From Polyangium jinanense (GTDB lineage Bacteria > Myxococcota > Polyangia > Polyangiales > Polyangiaceae), in NCBI RefSeq assembly GCF_028435365.1, contig NZ_JAGTJJ010000002.1:1-64000 (forward strand): DNA of 64,000 nt, written 5' to 3'. The notes under the pieces were generated by a model. It made no database searches and was not told the origin of the DNA. It worked only from the letters and a program-made list of their open reading frames with translations. Each line of letters begins with the position of its first letter. Position 1 is the first letter of the stretch. A program made the translations under genes and the position numbers. Shown piece by piece: positions 40,918-50,137 of the stretch.

Positions 40918-41172
40918 CTACTTGTGACGATACGTGATCCGGCCACGCGTCGGGTCGTAGGGCGAAACCTCGACCGTAACGCGATCGCCGGGCAAAATCT
41001 TGATGTAGTACTGACGCATCCGGCCGCTGATGGTCGCGAGCACCCCGAGACCATTGTCGGCCTTTACCCGAAACATCGCGTTCGGAAGAGCCTCCTGAAC
41101 GACACCATCGAACTCGAGCTTGTCGCCCTTCGGTTCCTTCGCGGGTTTCGAGCTTTGGTTCGATCGCCTCAT
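40918..41172 (-). CDS. infA: Translation initiation factor IF-1
   Basis: The 84-residue protein contains the OB-fold core of IF-1 ([53 protein letters not shown]). It occupies the ribosomal A site during initiation. The N-terminus is about 12 residues longer than usual (basic and Lys-rich). The start ATG (41172) overlaps the adk stop by ATGA. Confidence 0.95.
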   Translation of the reverse strand: MRRSNQSSKPAKEPKGDKLEFDGVVQEALPNAMFRVKADNGLGVLATISGRMRQYYIKILPGDRVTVEVSPYDPTRGRITYRHK

Positions 41173-41807
41173 GACTCTTCCGGATGCGCTCGGCCAAGGG
41201 CCCCGAGCACCCTCGCCGTGACCTCCTCGGGTTTGCCGACACCATCGACACGCCGGAGGAGACCTTTTGCTTCGTAGTAGGGCAGAAGTGCCGCCGTCAT
41301 CGCCTCGTACGCATCGAGACGCTTTCCGACGGCCTCCGGCCGATCGTCCGCCCGATGCTCTAGCTCGGCATCCGGGGGCGGCGGATTATAGACGAGATGG
41401 TAGATCTGTCCAGACCTTTTGTCGGTCCGACGGTGGATCAAGCGCTCCTCCAGGAGAGATCGCGCCACATCCAGCTGCAAAACAGCATCGATCGTGAGGC
41501 TCCGACCCGCAAGCAGACGCTCAAGCGCCTCGGCCTGGGGGACCGTACGCGGAAAACCATCCAGCAAGAACCCGTTCTTGCAGTCCGCATCGTCGATGCG
41601 CTTGTCGATGAGATCGATCATCGCCTGGTCCGGAACGAGGCCGCCCGCGTCCATGATCGCGCGGTACTGCGGATCGAGCGTGCCGGCTGCCTTGGCAGCG
41701 CGAAGCATGTCACCCGTCGAGATCTGCGGGATCCCAAACTTGCCGGTGAGAACCTTCGCCTGCGTGCCTTTGCCCGAACCGGGCGGACCAACCAAGATCG
41801 CGATCAT
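41169..41807 (-). CDS. adk: Adenylate kinase
   Basis: The 212-residue enzyme interconverts AMP, ATP and ADP. The P-loop [10 protein letters not shown], the AMP-binding STGDMLR and [12 protein letters not shown] segments and the LID region ([13 protein letters not shown]) are visible. The LID carries no Cys4 zinc site. ATG 41807 (AGGGAG about 9 nt upstream) is preferred to an upstream extension. It lies 16 bp after secY and is coupled to infA. Confidence 0.95.
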   Translation of the reverse strand: MIAILVGPPGSGKGTQAKVLTGKFGIPQISTGDMLRAAKAAGTLDPQYRAIMDAGGLVPDQAMIDLIDKRIDDADCKNGFLLDGFPRTVPQAEALERLLAGRSLTIDAVLQLDVARSLLEERLIHRRTDKRSGQIYHLVYNPPPPDAELEHRADDRPEAVGKRLDAYEAMTAALLPYYEAKGLLRRVDGVGKPEEVTARVLGALGRAHPEES

Positions 41808-41823
41808 CCGAAGATCTCCCTTC

Positions 41824-43152
41824 TCATCCCTCGGGGAGGCGCCGCGCCCGAATGCGGCTCGCCCCAGGGCCGGTGAGCCCTTCGTAGCTGCGCGTGATGA
41901 GCTGCGCCTCGATCTGGTTGACCGTATCAAGCGCAACACCCACGACAATCATCAGGGACGTCCCGCCAAACGTAATCTGCACACGCAGGAGGTCACCAAC
42001 CACCGACGGCAAGACACACACGGCCGCGACGTACATCGCCCCGCCGAACGTGATGCGATTCATCACGCCCTGGATGTAGTCCGCCGTCTGCTTGCCCGGG
42101 CGAATGCCAGGGATGTTCGCCTGCTGCTTCTTCAGGTTCTCCGCCACGTCGACCGGCTGGAACGTGACGCTCGTGTAGAAGTAGCAGAAGAACACGATCA
42201 GGAGCGCGTAGCCGGTGTTGAACACCCAGCCGCCGCCGCTGATGATCGACTGGAGCTTGTCCGCACCCGGCACGTTCATGTTCGCCAGCGTCGCGGGGAA
42301 CATGAGCAGCGAGGAGGCGAAGATCGGCGGGATCGTGCCCGCCGTGTTCACCTTGAGCGGCAGGTGCGCGTTCTGCGCGCCGTACACGCGACGCCCCACC
42401 TGCCGACGCGAATAAACGATCGGGATCTGCCGGCGACCGTTCTCGAAGAACGCGATCACCGCGATCGCAGCCACGACGAACGCGCCGACCGCAGAGATCG
42501 TGAGCGGCTGGATGTTGCCCGCGTTCGTCGCGAGATAGCTACCCACCCAGCCCGGCACGCCCGTCACGATACCCGCGAAGATCAGGAGCGAGATGCCGTT
42601 GCCGATGCCGCGCTCCGTGATCTGCTCGCCGATCCACATGAGAAACGCCGTTCCCGTGGTCAGCGTGATCATCGTCATGAGCTGGAAGCCGAGACCCGGG
42701 TGCGTGACGATGCCCGCGCCCGCGTCCGAGGCCGACCAGCCCTCGACGAGCTTGGCGCTGCCGTACGCCTGGAAGAGCGACAGCGCGACCGTGCCGTAGC
42801 GCGTGTACTGATCAATCTTGCGCCGCCCCTGCTCTCCCTCTTTGCGCAGCTCGTCGATGGGCTTGTAGACCATGCCCATCAGCTGGATGATGATCGATGC
42901 CGAGATGTACGGCATGATCCCGAGCGCAAAGAGGGAGAAGTTCTCCAGCGCGCCGCCGGAGAACATGTTGAAGAAGTTCAGCAAACCGCCCGACTGCTTG
43001 GCCATGTACTTCGACATGGCGGCGCGGTCGACGCCGGGGACCGTGACGAAGACCCCGATGCGGTACACGGCCAGCATCACGAGGGTGAAGATCACCCTGC
43101 GCCGGAGCTCCGGGACCTTGTGGAAGTTCGCAATTCCCGCGAGTGTGGCCAT
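41824..43152 (-). CDS. secY: Protein translocase subunit SecY
   Basis: The 442-residue membrane protein has ten predicted segments. N-terminal LRRRVIFTLVMLAVYRIGVFV is helix 1, the plug region FNMFSGGALENFSLFALGIM follows, and ISASIIIQLMGMV is typical of helix 2b. The conserved cytosolic R-rich loop (YSRRQVGRRVYG) is present. It forms the channel with SecE and SecG and is placed between rplO and adk in the spc operon. Confidence 0.97.
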   Translation of the reverse strand: MATLAGIANFHKVPELRRRVIFTLVMLAVYRIGVFVTVPGVDRAAMSKYMAKQSGGLLNFFNMFSGGALENFSLFALGIMPYISASIIIQLMGMVYKPIDELRKEGEQGRRKIDQYTRYGTVALSLFQAYGSAKLVEGWSASDAGAGIVTHPGLGFQLMTMITLTTGTAFLMWIGEQITERGIGNGISLLIFAGIVTGVPGWVGSYLATNAGNIQPLTISAVGAFVVAAIAVIAFFENGRRQIPIVYSRRQVGRRVYGAQNAHLPLKVNTAGTIPPIFASSLLMFPATLANMNVPGADKLQSIISGGGWVFNTGYALLIVFFCYFYTSVTFQPVDVAENLKKQQANIPGIRPGKQTADYIQGVMNRITFGGAMYVAAVCVLPSVVGDLLRVQITFGGTSLMIVVGVALDTVNQIEAQLITRSYEGLTGPGASRIRARRLPEG

Positions 43153-43197
43153 GGTACGTCGGTGTGCTGCCTTGGGGGGGCTCGAGCCGAAAGGACG

Positions 43198-43671
43198 TTA
43201 GGCTTGCGCCGAAGCCTTGCCGGGCGCAAGCACGATCGCCTTGCCGCCCGCCGCCTCGATCTTGGCGATGGCGCTCTTCGAGAACCGGTGCGCCGTCACG
43301 GTGAGCTTCTTCGTGAGCTCGCCGTCGCCGAGCACCTTGATGAGGTCGTAACGACCCTGGAGCAGGCGCTTGCCCTCCAGCGCCTCCTGGTTCACGTCCG
43401 CGCCAGCCTCGAAGATCTCGAGGTCGCCGACGTTCACGTTCGCGACGATCGCCGCGAGCGGGTTGCGGAAGCCGCGCTTCGGGAGGCGACGCTGAATCGG
43501 CGTCTGGCCGCCCTGGAAGTGCTTCTTGCCGATGTTGCCCGTCGACCGGGCCTTCTGGCCCTTCTGGCCACGACCCGCCGTCTTGCCGAGGCCGGAGCCC
43601 ACGCCGCGGCCGACGCGGGTCTCCTTCTTGTTGGCGCCTTCCGGGGCCTGAAGCTTCGAGAGGATGTCCAT
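43198..43671 (-). CDS. rplO: Ribosomal protein uL15
   Basis: The 157-residue protein has the basic Gly-rich N-terminal extension ([20 protein letters not shown]), [15 protein letters not shown] and the globular C-terminal end ([19 protein letters not shown]) of uL15. It lies 14 bp downstream of rpmD and is followed by secY after 45 bp, where the secY leader lies. Confidence 0.96.
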   Translation of the reverse strand: MDILSKLQAPEGANKKETRVGRGVGSGLGKTAGRGQKGQKARSTGNIGKKHFQGGQTPIQRRLPKRGFRNPLAAIVANVNVGDLEIFEAGADVNQEALEGKRLLQGRYDLIKVLGDGELTKKLTVTAHRFSKSAIAKIEAAGGKAIVLAPGKASAQA

Positions 43672-43685
43672 GCTGCTTCGCTTTC

Positions 43686-43895
43686 TTACTTCGACGCCTG
43701 CGCGCCGTTGCCGTCGACTTCCTCGACCGAAACGAGGTGGATCACCTTCTTGACCATGCCACGGAACGAGGGCGTGTTCTCCACGAGAACCTCATGGCCC
43801 GGCTTGCGAAGGCCGAGGCCCCGCAAAACCTTGCGCGTGTGCTCCGTCTGGTTCGTCACGCTGCCCGTCTGCCGCACGCGGAGATGGCTCTTCAC
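43686..43895 (-). CDS. rpmD: Ribosomal protein uL30
   Basis: The 69-residue protein has the short bacterial uL30 fold ([27 protein letters not shown] split by a helix, then [12 protein letters not shown]). It starts at GTG 43895, overlapping the rpsE stop by 4 nt (GTGA). Normal size; Ala/Ser at the end. Confidence 0.93.
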   Translation of the reverse strand: MKSHLRVRQTGSVTNQTEHTRKVLRGLGLRKPGHEVLVENTPSFRGMVKKVIHLVSVEEVDGNGAQASK

Positions 43896-44494
43896 GGCGT
43901 ACCTCCTTCACCCCCCTCGCGCGGGTTGCGAGCGGGGGGCATCTGACTCGCACGACGACGGTTCGTCGCGCCCGTCGCGCTGCCGCCCTTGCGCTGCCAA
44001 CCCACGTCGTCCACCTGCATCGAGCGCCTGCCCGCGACCTGCTCCACGCTCTTCAGCGCCTTGAGGGCCGCCACCGTCGCGTGAACGACGTTGTGCGGGT
44101 TGCTCGTGCCGAGCGACTTCGAGAGAACGTCGTGGATGCCCGCGGACTCGACGACCGCGCGCACCGCACCGCCCGCGATGACGCCCGTTCCAGGGCTCGC
44201 CGGCTTCAAGAGCACCTTGCCCGCGCCGACGTGCCCGAACGCGTCGTGCGGGATCGTCGCCCCGTCGAGCGGGATGCGGAAGATGTTCTTGCGGGCCTGG
44301 TCGTTGCCCTTCCGGATCGCCTCCGGAACCTCGTTGGCCTTGCCCAGGCCGACGCCCACATGTCCCGACTCGTCGCCCACAACGACGAGCGCCGAGAAGC
44401 TGAAGCGCCGCCCGCCCTTCACGACCTTGGCGACGCGGTTGATGTGGATCACCCGCTCCTTGAGCTTTTCTTCGTCGACCTGATCGAACGCCAT
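43892..44494 (-). CDS. rpsE: Ribosomal protein uS5
   Basis: The 200-residue protein shows the uS5 N-terminal dsRBD-like domain ([20 protein letters not shown]), [17 protein letters not shown], and the C-terminal domain [19 protein letters not shown] and [17 protein letters not shown]. About 30 residues of low-complexity Arg/Gly/Pro at the C-terminus exceed the usual length (about 165). It is coupled to rpmD. Confidence 0.96.
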   Translation of the reverse strand: MAFDQVDEEKLKERVIHINRVAKVVKGGRRFSFSALVVVGDESGHVGVGLGKANEVPEAIRKGNDQARKNIFRIPLDGATIPHDAFGHVGAGKVLLKPASPGTGVIAGGAVRAVVESAGIHDVLSKSLGTSNPHNVVHATVAALKALKSVEQVAGRRSMQVDDVGWQRKGGSATGATNRRRASQMPPARNPREGGEGGTP

Positions 44495-44580
44495 ACCGTG
44501 CCTTCTTCGTCGTCCGTGAAGTCTTCGCTATCGCCCGAGACGTTTTGCCCGAGACCCCCGCGGGTCCGGCGCCTTCGGGG

Positions 44581-44940
44581 CTAGAACTCGAGCCCCGCCT
44601 CCCGCGCGGCCTGAGCGAGGGCGCTCACGCGCCCGTGATAGAGGTAGCCGTTCCGATCGAACACGACACGGTCGATCTTCTTCGACTTGCAGATCTTGGC
44701 GATGAGCGCCCCGACCTTCTTGGCCGCGTCGACCTTGTTGTCGTTGTCGAGCGTGCCCTTCAGGTCCTTCGACAGCGTCGACGCGTGCGCGACGGTCTGA
44801 CCCGTCGTGTCGTCGATCACCTGCGCGTAGATGTGCTTCGCGCTGCGGAAGACGGTGAGGCGCGGGCGAGCGGGCGAGCCGTTCACCTTCTTGCGAATAC
44901 GGAGCTTGCGGCGCTCCCGTCCGACGATCTTCATAGCCAT
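44581..44940 (-). CDS. rplR: Ribosomal protein uL18
   Basis: The 119-residue 5S-rRNA-binding protein has [18 protein letters not shown], a central Ala/Lys helix ([18 protein letters not shown]) and the C-terminal [20 protein letters not shown] motif. Gaps to rpsE (86 bp) and rplF (48 bp) are longer than elsewhere in the operon. Confidence 0.96.
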   Translation of the reverse strand: MAMKIVGRERRKLRIRKKVNGSPARPRLTVFRSAKHIYAQVIDDTTGQTVAHASTLSKDLKGTLDNDNKVDAAKKVGALIAKICKSKKIDRVVFDRNGYLYHGRVSALAQAAREAGLEF

Positions 44941-44988
44941 GGTCGTAACCCCGTACCTGTAGGGGCGACACGAGGTCGCCCCGCTCGG

Positions 44989-45588
44989 TTACTTCTTGCC
45001 GCCCTTACCGCCAGCCTTACCGGCCTTCTCGCGAACGCGTTCGCCACGATAACGAACGCCCTTGCCACCGTAGGGCTCCGGCGGACGGAAGCCACGGATC
45101 GTCGCGGCCGTCTGCCCGATGAGCTCCTTGTCGGCGCCCGTCAGAACGAGGACCGTGCCCTTCGAATCCGCCGGAATCGTCGCCGTGAGGCCCTTCGGCA
45201 CGTTGAACACGACCGGGTGCGAATACCCGAGCGCGAACGTGAGCGTCGTGCCCTTCAGGTCGACACGGTAACCGGTGCCCTTCAGCTCGAGCACTCGCTC
45301 GTAGCCGTCGGCCGCGCCCTTCACCATGCCGGCGAGCAGCGCCCGCACGAGCCCCTGCAGCCGCGAGCCATCACGCCCGGGAGCCGTCGAGGTCACGTGC
45401 AGCTTCGCGCCTTCGACCTTCACGTCGACGGTCGAAGGCAGCTCGCGCGCGAGCTGGCCCTTGGTGCCCTTGATCTCGACCTTGCGCCCCTGCACCGACA
45501 CGGTGACGCCCTTGGGGACGTCCACCGGTCGCTTGCCGATGCGCGAAGTCTTGGAGGCCTCGCCTTGTTGCGTCGTAGCCGTCTGCAT
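44989..45588 (-). CDS. rplF: Ribosomal protein uL6
   Basis: The 199-residue protein has two repeated domains and the C-terminal segment FRPPEPYGGKGVRYRGE, typical of uL6, with the conserved KPVDVP-type start (RPVDVPKGVTVSV). ATG 45588 overlaps the rpsH stop (TGATG) and follows GAGG; upstream GTG codons are less likely. About 15 residues of a Gly/Lys-rich tail are extra. Confidence 0.96.
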   Translation of the reverse strand: MQTATTQQGEASKTSRIGKRPVDVPKGVTVSVQGRKVEIKGTKGQLARELPSTVDVKVEGAKLHVTSTAPGRDGSRLQGLVRALLAGMVKGAADGYERVLELKGTGYRVDLKGTTLTFALGYSHPVVFNVPKGLTATIPADSKGTVLVLTGADKELIGQTAATIRGFRPPEPYGGKGVRYRGERVREKAGKAGGKGGKK

Positions 45589-45980
45589 CACCACACCTCG
45601 CAGATGAGCTCGCCTCCGAGCTTGTTTTTGCGGGCGTCGCGGTCGCTCATCAGGCCGTGGGAGGTGCTCAGGATCGAGATCCCGAGGCCGGAGAGCACGC
45701 GGGGGATGCGGTCGTGCTTGACGTACACGCGTCGCCCCGGACGGCTCACCCGACGGACTCCGTCGATCGCGCTCGAGCGGTCACGCCCGTACTTCAGCAC
45801 GATCGTCAACTTCCCAGGGTTGCCGTCGCTCGGCCGCACGTCCGCGATGTACCCCTCGGACTTGAGGATCTCGGCAACGGCCTGCTTCATTTTGCTTGCA
45901 GGAACCTCGGTCCGATCGTGCCGCGCGAGGGCGGCGTTCCGGATCCGGGTCAGCATGTCGGCGACAGGATCGGTCATCAT
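45588..45980 (-). CDS. rpsH: Ribosomal protein uS8
   Basis: The 130-residue protein starts MMTDPVADMLTRIRNA and ends in the ILSTSHGLMSDRDARKNKLGGELICEVW segment characteristic of uS8. It binds 16S rRNA helix 21 and regulates the spc operon in E. coli. Normal length. Confidence 0.97.
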   Translation of the reverse strand: MMTDPVADMLTRIRNAALARHDRTEVPASKMKQAVAEILKSEGYIADVRPSDGNPGKLTIVLKYGRDRSSAIDGVRRVSRPGRRVYVKHDRIPRVLSGLGISILSTSHGLMSDRDARKNKLGGELICEVW

Positions 45981-45984
45981 GGCA

Positions 45985-46170
45985 TCACCAGCTCGCCTTG
46001 ATCACGCCCGGCAGCTCGCCTCGGAGCGCGAACGTACGAAGACAGATGCGGCAGAGCTCGAAATCGCGGTAATAAGCCCGCGAACGGCCGCACACCTTGC
46101 AACGGTTCCGGTGCCGCACGGCGAACTTGGGCGGCCGGTTCAGCTTGGCGAATTCTTTTGCACGGGCCAT
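45985..46170 (-). CDS. rpsN: Ribosomal protein uS14, zinc-binding type (type Z)
   Basis: The 61-residue form starts at ATG 46170 ([16 protein letters not shown]). The Cys-x-x-Cys pairs CKVC and CRIC form the zinc ribbon of type Z uS14, followed by [18 protein letters not shown]. An 11-residue upstream extension is unlikely. It lies 4 bp from rpsH. Confidence 0.96.
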   Translation of the reverse strand: MARAKEFAKLNRPPKFAVRHRNRCKVCGRSRAYYRDFELCRICLRTFALRGELPGVIKASW

Positions 46171-46180
46171 CGAACGTTCC

Positions 46181-46915
46181 TCAATGCCTGAACGGGATCC
46201 CAAGCTCCGTGAGAAGGGCTCGTCCCTCCTCGTCGGTGCGCGCGGTCGTCACGAACGAGATGTTCATTCCCTTCACGACGTCGACCTTGTCGTAGTCGAT
46301 CTCAGGGAAGATGATCTGCTCGCGCAGACCCATCGTGAAATTGCCCTTGCCGTCGAAGCCCTTCGGGCTCACGCCCTTGAAGTCACGCACGCGCGGCAGG
46401 GAGAAGCTGATCAGGCGATCGACGAACTCCCACATCCGCTCCCCGCGCAGCGTCACCATCACGCCGATCGGGAGGTTCTCGCGGAGCTTGAACGTCGCGA
46501 TCGACTTGCGGGCGCGCGTCACGACCGGCTTCTGGCCCGAGATCGCCCGCATGTCCTCGACAGCGGAGTCGATGATCTTCGGGTTCCCGACGGCAGCGCC
46601 GAGGCCCATGTTGATCACGACCTTCTCGAGGCGCGGCACCATCATCGGGTTCTTGTACCCGAAGCGCTTCGAAAGCGCGGGCCCGACAGCGTCCCGGTAC
46701 TTGTTGCGCAGACGCGGCGTGTAGCTCGGATCGCGCGGAACGTCAGCGACTTCGGCTTGCGACGTGGCCTTCGCCTCGCCCTTGCCCTTGCCGCCCTTCC
46801 CGGCTTCCTTGCCACCCTTGCCGGCCGCAGCCGCCTGCGGCTTCGCAGCCGCCGGCTTGGCGTCCTTGGGCTTTTCGCCCTTGCCCTTGCCCTTTTCTTC
46901 CTTCTTGTCCGCCAT
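46181..46915 (-). CDS. rplE: Ribosomal protein uL5 with an extra N-terminal Lys/Gly/Ala-rich extension
   Basis: The 244-residue protein carries the complete uL5 core from about residue 65 ([49 protein letters not shown], and the end IPFRH). The first ~60 residues are Lys/Gly/Ala-rich low complexity, a feature not found in standard uL5 (about 180 residues). The ATG at 46915 lies 3 bp from rplX. The extension could bind rRNA or be a lineage-specific disordered tail. Confidence 0.93.
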   Translation of the reverse strand: MADKKEEKGKGKGEKPKDAKPAAAKPQAAAAGKGGKEAGKGGKGKGEAKATSQAEVADVPRDPSYTPRLRNKYRDAVGPALSKRFGYKNPMMVPRLEKVVINMGLGAAVGNPKIIDSAVEDMRAISGQKPVVTRARKSIATFKLRENLPIGVMVTLRGERMWEFVDRLISFSLPRVRDFKGVSPKGFDGKGNFTMGLREQIIFPEIDYDKVDVVKGMNISFVTTARTDEEGRALLTELGIPFRH

Positions 46916-46918
46916 GGC

Positions 46919-47233
46919 TCAGCCTGCCGCGATCACGGCGCCGCTCTTCGCGGTGCGCTGCTTCTTGCCATCGACGATCGTAGACTTCACCCGCGTGGGC
47001 TTGCCCGTCGTCGGATCCACCGGCATCACCTTGGAGGCATGGAGCGGCGCCTCCTTCGTGATCTTGCCGCCTTGCTGGTTGCGCGGCGTGGGGCGCTGAT
47101 GGCGCGTCACCACGTTGATCCCCTCGACGACGACCTTGTCGTCCTCCGCGAGGACCTTCGTCACGCGACCCTGCTTGCCCTTGTCCTTGCCGCTGATGAC
47201 CTGCACGAGGTCACCGACTCGGAGCCGTCGCAT
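46919..47233 (-). CDS. rplX: Ribosomal protein uL24
   Basis: The 104-residue protein has the KOW motif (RRLRVGDLVQVISGKDKGKQG) and the NVVTRHQRPTPRNQQGG segment, which matches uL24, an assembly initiator of the large subunit. It overlaps the rplN stop by one nucleotide (TGATG). Confidence 0.96.
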   Translation of the reverse strand: MRRLRVGDLVQVISGKDKGKQGRVTKVLAEDDKVVVEGINVVTRHQRPTPRNQQGGKITKEAPLHASKVMPVDPTTGKPTRVKSTIVDGKKQRTAKSGAVIAAG

Positions 47234-47601
47234 CAGAGCACCTCCGGCGCGAGCGAGATGATCTTCATGAACTTCTTCGCGCGGAGCTCGCGAGCCACCG
47301 GCCCGAAGATACGGGTCCCGATCGGCTCCTTCTCCTTGTTGATCAGCACCGCGCTGTTGGTGTCGAACTTGATGTAGGTGCCGTCCGAACGCTGATACTC
47401 ACGCGCCGTGCGCACCACCACCGCCCGCGCCGTGTCGCCCTTCTTCACCTTGGTGCCCGGCATGGCTTCCTTGATGGACACGACGATCACATCGCCGAGC
47501 CCCGCGTACTTGCGACGCGAGCCACCGAGAACCTTGATGCACTTGACGACCCGAGCCCCGGAGTTGTCAGCCACTTCGAGATGCGTCGTGACCTGGATCA
47601 T
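47233..47601 (-). CDS. rplN: Ribosomal protein uL14
   Basis: The 122-residue protein has the uL14 beta barrel: [34 protein letters not shown], and the C-terminal [20 protein letters not shown]. It contacts bL19 and IF6-like factors at the intersubunit surface. Normal length. Confidence 0.97.
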   Translation of the reverse strand: MIQVTTHLEVADNSGARVVKCIKVLGGSRRKYAGLGDVIVVSIKEAMPGTKVKKGDTARAVVVRTAREYQRSDGTYIKFDTNSAVLINKEKEPIGTRIFGPVARELRAKKFMKIISLAPEVL

Positions 47602-47603
47602 GG

Positions 47604-47924
47604 CTACTCCTCCACCGGGCGGGAAATGAGCTTCGTGACGATCCAGCGCTTCTCGCGCGAGATCGGGCGGTGCTCCTGGATCTCCACGCGGTCACCGACC
47701 TTGTACTCGTTCTTCTCGTCGTGCGCCTTGTAGCGCTCGCGAGCCCGGACGTACTTCTTGTAGACCGGATCCGGCGAGTTACGCACAACCTCGACCACGA
47801 CGGTCTTGTCGCACTTGTTGCTCTTCACGCGCCCGACGAGCTTGCGTCGGAAGCCGTGCGGCTTCGCGGTCGTCTCGGCCTGAGCCTGCCCGGCGGCGGT
47901 CGCGTTCGCCTCGTTCGTTGCCAT
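47604..47924 (-). CDS. rpsQ: Ribosomal protein uS17
   Basis: The 106-residue protein has the uS17 OB-fold ([47 protein letters not shown]). An N-terminal Ala/Thr-rich extension of about 20 residues is unusual. ATG 47924 is chosen; a further 15-residue extension upstream would add unrelated residues. It is 2 bp from rplN. Confidence 0.94.
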   Translation of the reverse strand: MATNEANATAAGQAQAETTAKPHGFRRKLVGRVKSNKCDKTVVVEVVRNSPDPVYKKYVRARERYKAHDEKNEYKVGDRVEIQEHRPISREKRWIVTKLISRPVEE

Positions 47925-47928
47925 GGCT

Positions 47929-48147
47929 CTACTTGTTCCCTTCCGCCGCTGCCGCCGACTCGCTGGCACGCTGCTGGAGGATCGTCTTGACCCGGGCGAG
48001 ATCGCGGCGCGCCTTGCGGATCGCCGACGTGTCGTTCAGCCGGTTCGTGAAGTTCTTGAACTTGGCGTCGAACACCTCACGGCCGAGGTTCTTCTCGAGC
48101 TCCTGCAGGTGCTCCGTCGTGCGTTCGCGCAGATCCTTCGCCTTCAT
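47929..48147 (-). CDS. rpmC: Ribosomal protein uL29
   Basis: The 72-residue protein begins MKAKDLRERTTEHLQELEK and has the two-helix bundle (FKNFTNRLNDTSAIRKARRDLARVK split by turns) of uL29, which sits by the polypeptide exit tunnel. An Ala/Glu-rich C-terminal tail of about 10 residues follows. Longer upstream reading is not coding. Confidence 0.94.
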   Translation of the reverse strand: MKAKDLRERTTEHLQELEKNLGREVFDAKFKNFTNRLNDTSAIRKARRDLARVKTILQQRASESAAAAEGNK

Positions 48148-48157
48148 CTCGAATACC

Positions 48158-48571
48158 TCACACGATCCCGCGAGCGATGAACTTGCACGCCATCGGGAGC
48201 TTGTGCCCGGCGAGGCGGAACGCCTCACGCGCCATCTCCTCGGGCACGCCCGAGATCTCGTACATGACGCGGCCCGGCCGCACCGCCGCGGCCCACTCCT
48301 CCGGCGCACCCTTTCCGCCACCCATGCGGACCTCGAGCGGCTTCTTCGTCACCGGTCGGTCCGGGAAGATGCGGATCCAGAGCTTACCCGCGCGCTTGCA
48401 GTGCCGCTGAATTGCCATACGCGCAGCCTCGATCTGGCGAGACGTGATGCGCGCGGGCTCGAGCGCCTGCAGGCCGAAATCACCGAAGGACACGTCGCTT
48501 CCCGAGGTCGCAACCCCGCGAATGCGGCCCTTCTGCATCTTGCGGAACTTCGTTCGCTTGGGAGACAGCAT
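48158..48571 (-). CDS. rplP: Ribosomal protein uL16
   Basis: The 137-residue protein starts [19 protein letters not shown] and includes [20 protein letters not shown] and the [17 protein letters not shown] loop near the A-site tRNA. It lies 9 bp after rpsC. Normal length. Confidence 0.97.
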   Translation of the reverse strand: MLSPKRTKFRKMQKGRIRGVATSGSDVSFGDFGLQALEPARITSRQIEAARMAIQRHCKRAGKLWIRIFPDRPVTKKPLEVRMGGGKGAPEEWAAAVRPGRVMYEISGVPEEMAREAFRLAGHKLPMACKFIARGIV

Positions 48572-48580
48572 CGGTCTGTC

Positions 48581-49273
48581 CTACTGAATCCGGCGCGATT
48601 TGCGCTGGAGAACCTCACCCTTGAAGATCCACACCTTCACGCCGATGATGCCGACCTTCGTCCTCGCCTCAGCGAGGCCGAACTCGATGTCGGCGCGCAG
48701 CGTGTGGAGCGGAACCCGACCCTCGCGGTACGTCTCGACCCGGCTCATCTCGCTGCCGCCGAGCCGGCCCGCGCACCGAACGCGGATGCCCTTCGCGCCG
48801 AACTTCATCGCCGTCGCCACGGCCTTCTTCATGGCGCGGCGGAACGCGATGCGGCGCTCGAGCTGCGTCGCGATGTTCTCCGCGACGAGCTGCGCGTTCG
48901 TCTCCGCCTTCCGGACCTCCTGGACGTCGATGAAGACCTCGTTGTCCGTGAAGGAGGCGACGCCCGGGAACACCGTCTCACCCTTGGTCGCGGTGCCGAC
49001 GTTGCCACCCTTCAGGGTCTCGATGCCCTTGCCGCCCTTGCCGATCACCATCCCCGGACGCGCCGTGTAGACGATGACCTTGGCCCGGTTCGCGGCGCGC
49101 TCGATCTCCACGCTCGCGATGTTCGCGTTGTAGAGGTACTGCTTGATCGCCCGCTTGATGCGGATGTCCTCGTGGAGCCACTTCTGGTACGCGTTGCCGT
49201 CCTCGTACCACTTGCTGCTCCACGTCTTGATCACGCCGACGCGGAAGCCGTACGGATGGGTCTTCTGTCCCAT
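48581..49273 (-). CDS. rpsC: Ribosomal protein uS3
   Basis: The 230-residue protein begins [20 protein letters not shown], with the KH domain ([20 protein letters not shown]) and the C-terminal domain ([20 protein letters not shown]). It forms part of the mRNA entry tunnel on the 30S head. It is normal in size, 15 bp from rplV. Confidence 0.97.
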   Translation of the reverse strand: MGQKTHPYGFRVGVIKTWSSKWYEDGNAYQKWLHEDIRIKRAIKQYLYNANIASVEIERAANRAKVIVYTARPGMVIGKGGKGIETLKGGNVGTATKGETVFPGVASFTDNEVFIDVQEVRKAETNAQLVAENIATQLERRIAFRRAMKKAVATAMKFGAKGIRVRCAGRLGGSEMSRVETYREGRVPLHTLRADIEFGLAEARTKVGIIGVKVWIFKGEVLQRKSRRIQ

Positions 49274-49288
49274 GGAAGCCGTGTTCCT

Positions 49289-49627
49289 TTACTTGCGCTC
49301 GCTGAGCTCGATCACGATGTGAGAGACGCCCTTCACGACTTTCGTCGCGCGCCCCATCGCACGGGGGCGCCAGCGGCGGTTGAACTTGTTCGGGCCCTTG
49401 TCGACCGTCGCCTTGCTGATGAACAAAGCGTCGACGTCGGCGCCACCCTGGCGGGCGTTCGCCACCGCGCTCTCGATGACCTTTTTGATCACCGGCGCGG
49501 CTGACTTCTCCGTGAACTGGAGCAGCTGGATCGCATCCGCTGCATCACGTCCGCGGACCAGGTCCGCAATCATGCGCGCCTTTCGCGGAGAGATCCGCGA
49601 AAACATCGCACTGGCCTTGCTTAGCAT
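49289..49627 (-). CDS. rplV: Ribosomal protein uL22
   Basis: The 112-residue protein has RISPRKARMIADLVRG at its start and the tunnel beta-hairpin near the end (KGPNKFNRRWRPRAMGRATK). It is the first gene of the cluster here: no rpsS, rplB, rplW, rplD, rplC or rpsJ lies upstream, where a 400-bp non-coding region follows. The ATG at 49627 is the only good start. Confidence 0.95.
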   Translation of the reverse strand: MLSKASAMFSRISPRKARMIADLVRGRDAADAIQLLQFTEKSAAPVIKKVIESAVANARQGGADVDALFISKATVDKGPNKFNRRWRPRAMGRATKVVKGVSHIVIELSERK

Positions 49628-50137
49628 CCGAGAAACCTCGCAGACAGGGGGCCGGTTCGGCCCAGGGCGCCCGGTCGTTGGCCAACCCGGTCGACCAGCG
49701 TTACGCCTGTCGAACCGAGCCCTGCCGTCGTACGTTCCGGAACATCAACCCGACGTCTCGCGACGAGAAACCCTCTCCGCGTCACCGGGGGGTGTCCCAC
49801 GGCGGCCGAAGAGGCGAGCTGAGTCCGAAGCGCCGTTACGGCTTCGGGAGAGACGAACACCAAAGGTGATCGCCTCCAGGAAAACGGAGCGCGGTGTCTA
49901 GCAAAGCCCCACGACGCTTGCAAGCGAGATCCGCAGAAAATCTGCGCGCTCCCCCGTCCGTGAGGGAGCCGGCTGAACGGATCTGCCGCGATCGCTGAAC
50001 GGGCGTACGGAGCACGGTTCGGTTTTGAAGGATCCGCCGGGCCGCTCGTACTACGCTGACACTTCTTGAAATCGTCCGCGCCGGAGCCCCACCCCCCCGG
50101 GCCCTCGGCGCCTCCTACACTCCGGAGGTTTCGGAAC
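49628..50137. other. Non-coding region: leader of the ribosomal operon and divergent lipoprotein upstream
   Basis: The 510-bp gap separates rplV (minus) from a lipoprotein gene (plus). It holds a promoter-like pair on the minus strand (49895-49923), giving a leader of about 260 nt for the rplV operon, with some short stems (for example CGAAGC/GCTTCG near 49827-49848). I find no rpsS remnant by reading six frames and no tRNA. Confidence 0.45.
49895..49923 (-). promoter_or_regulatory. Candidate promoter for the rplV ribosomal operon
   Basis: On the minus strand TTGCAA (49923-49918) and TAGACA (49900-49895) are 17 bp apart. Transcription would start near 49888, leaving about 260 nt before the rplV ATG. 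Confidence 0.5.
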
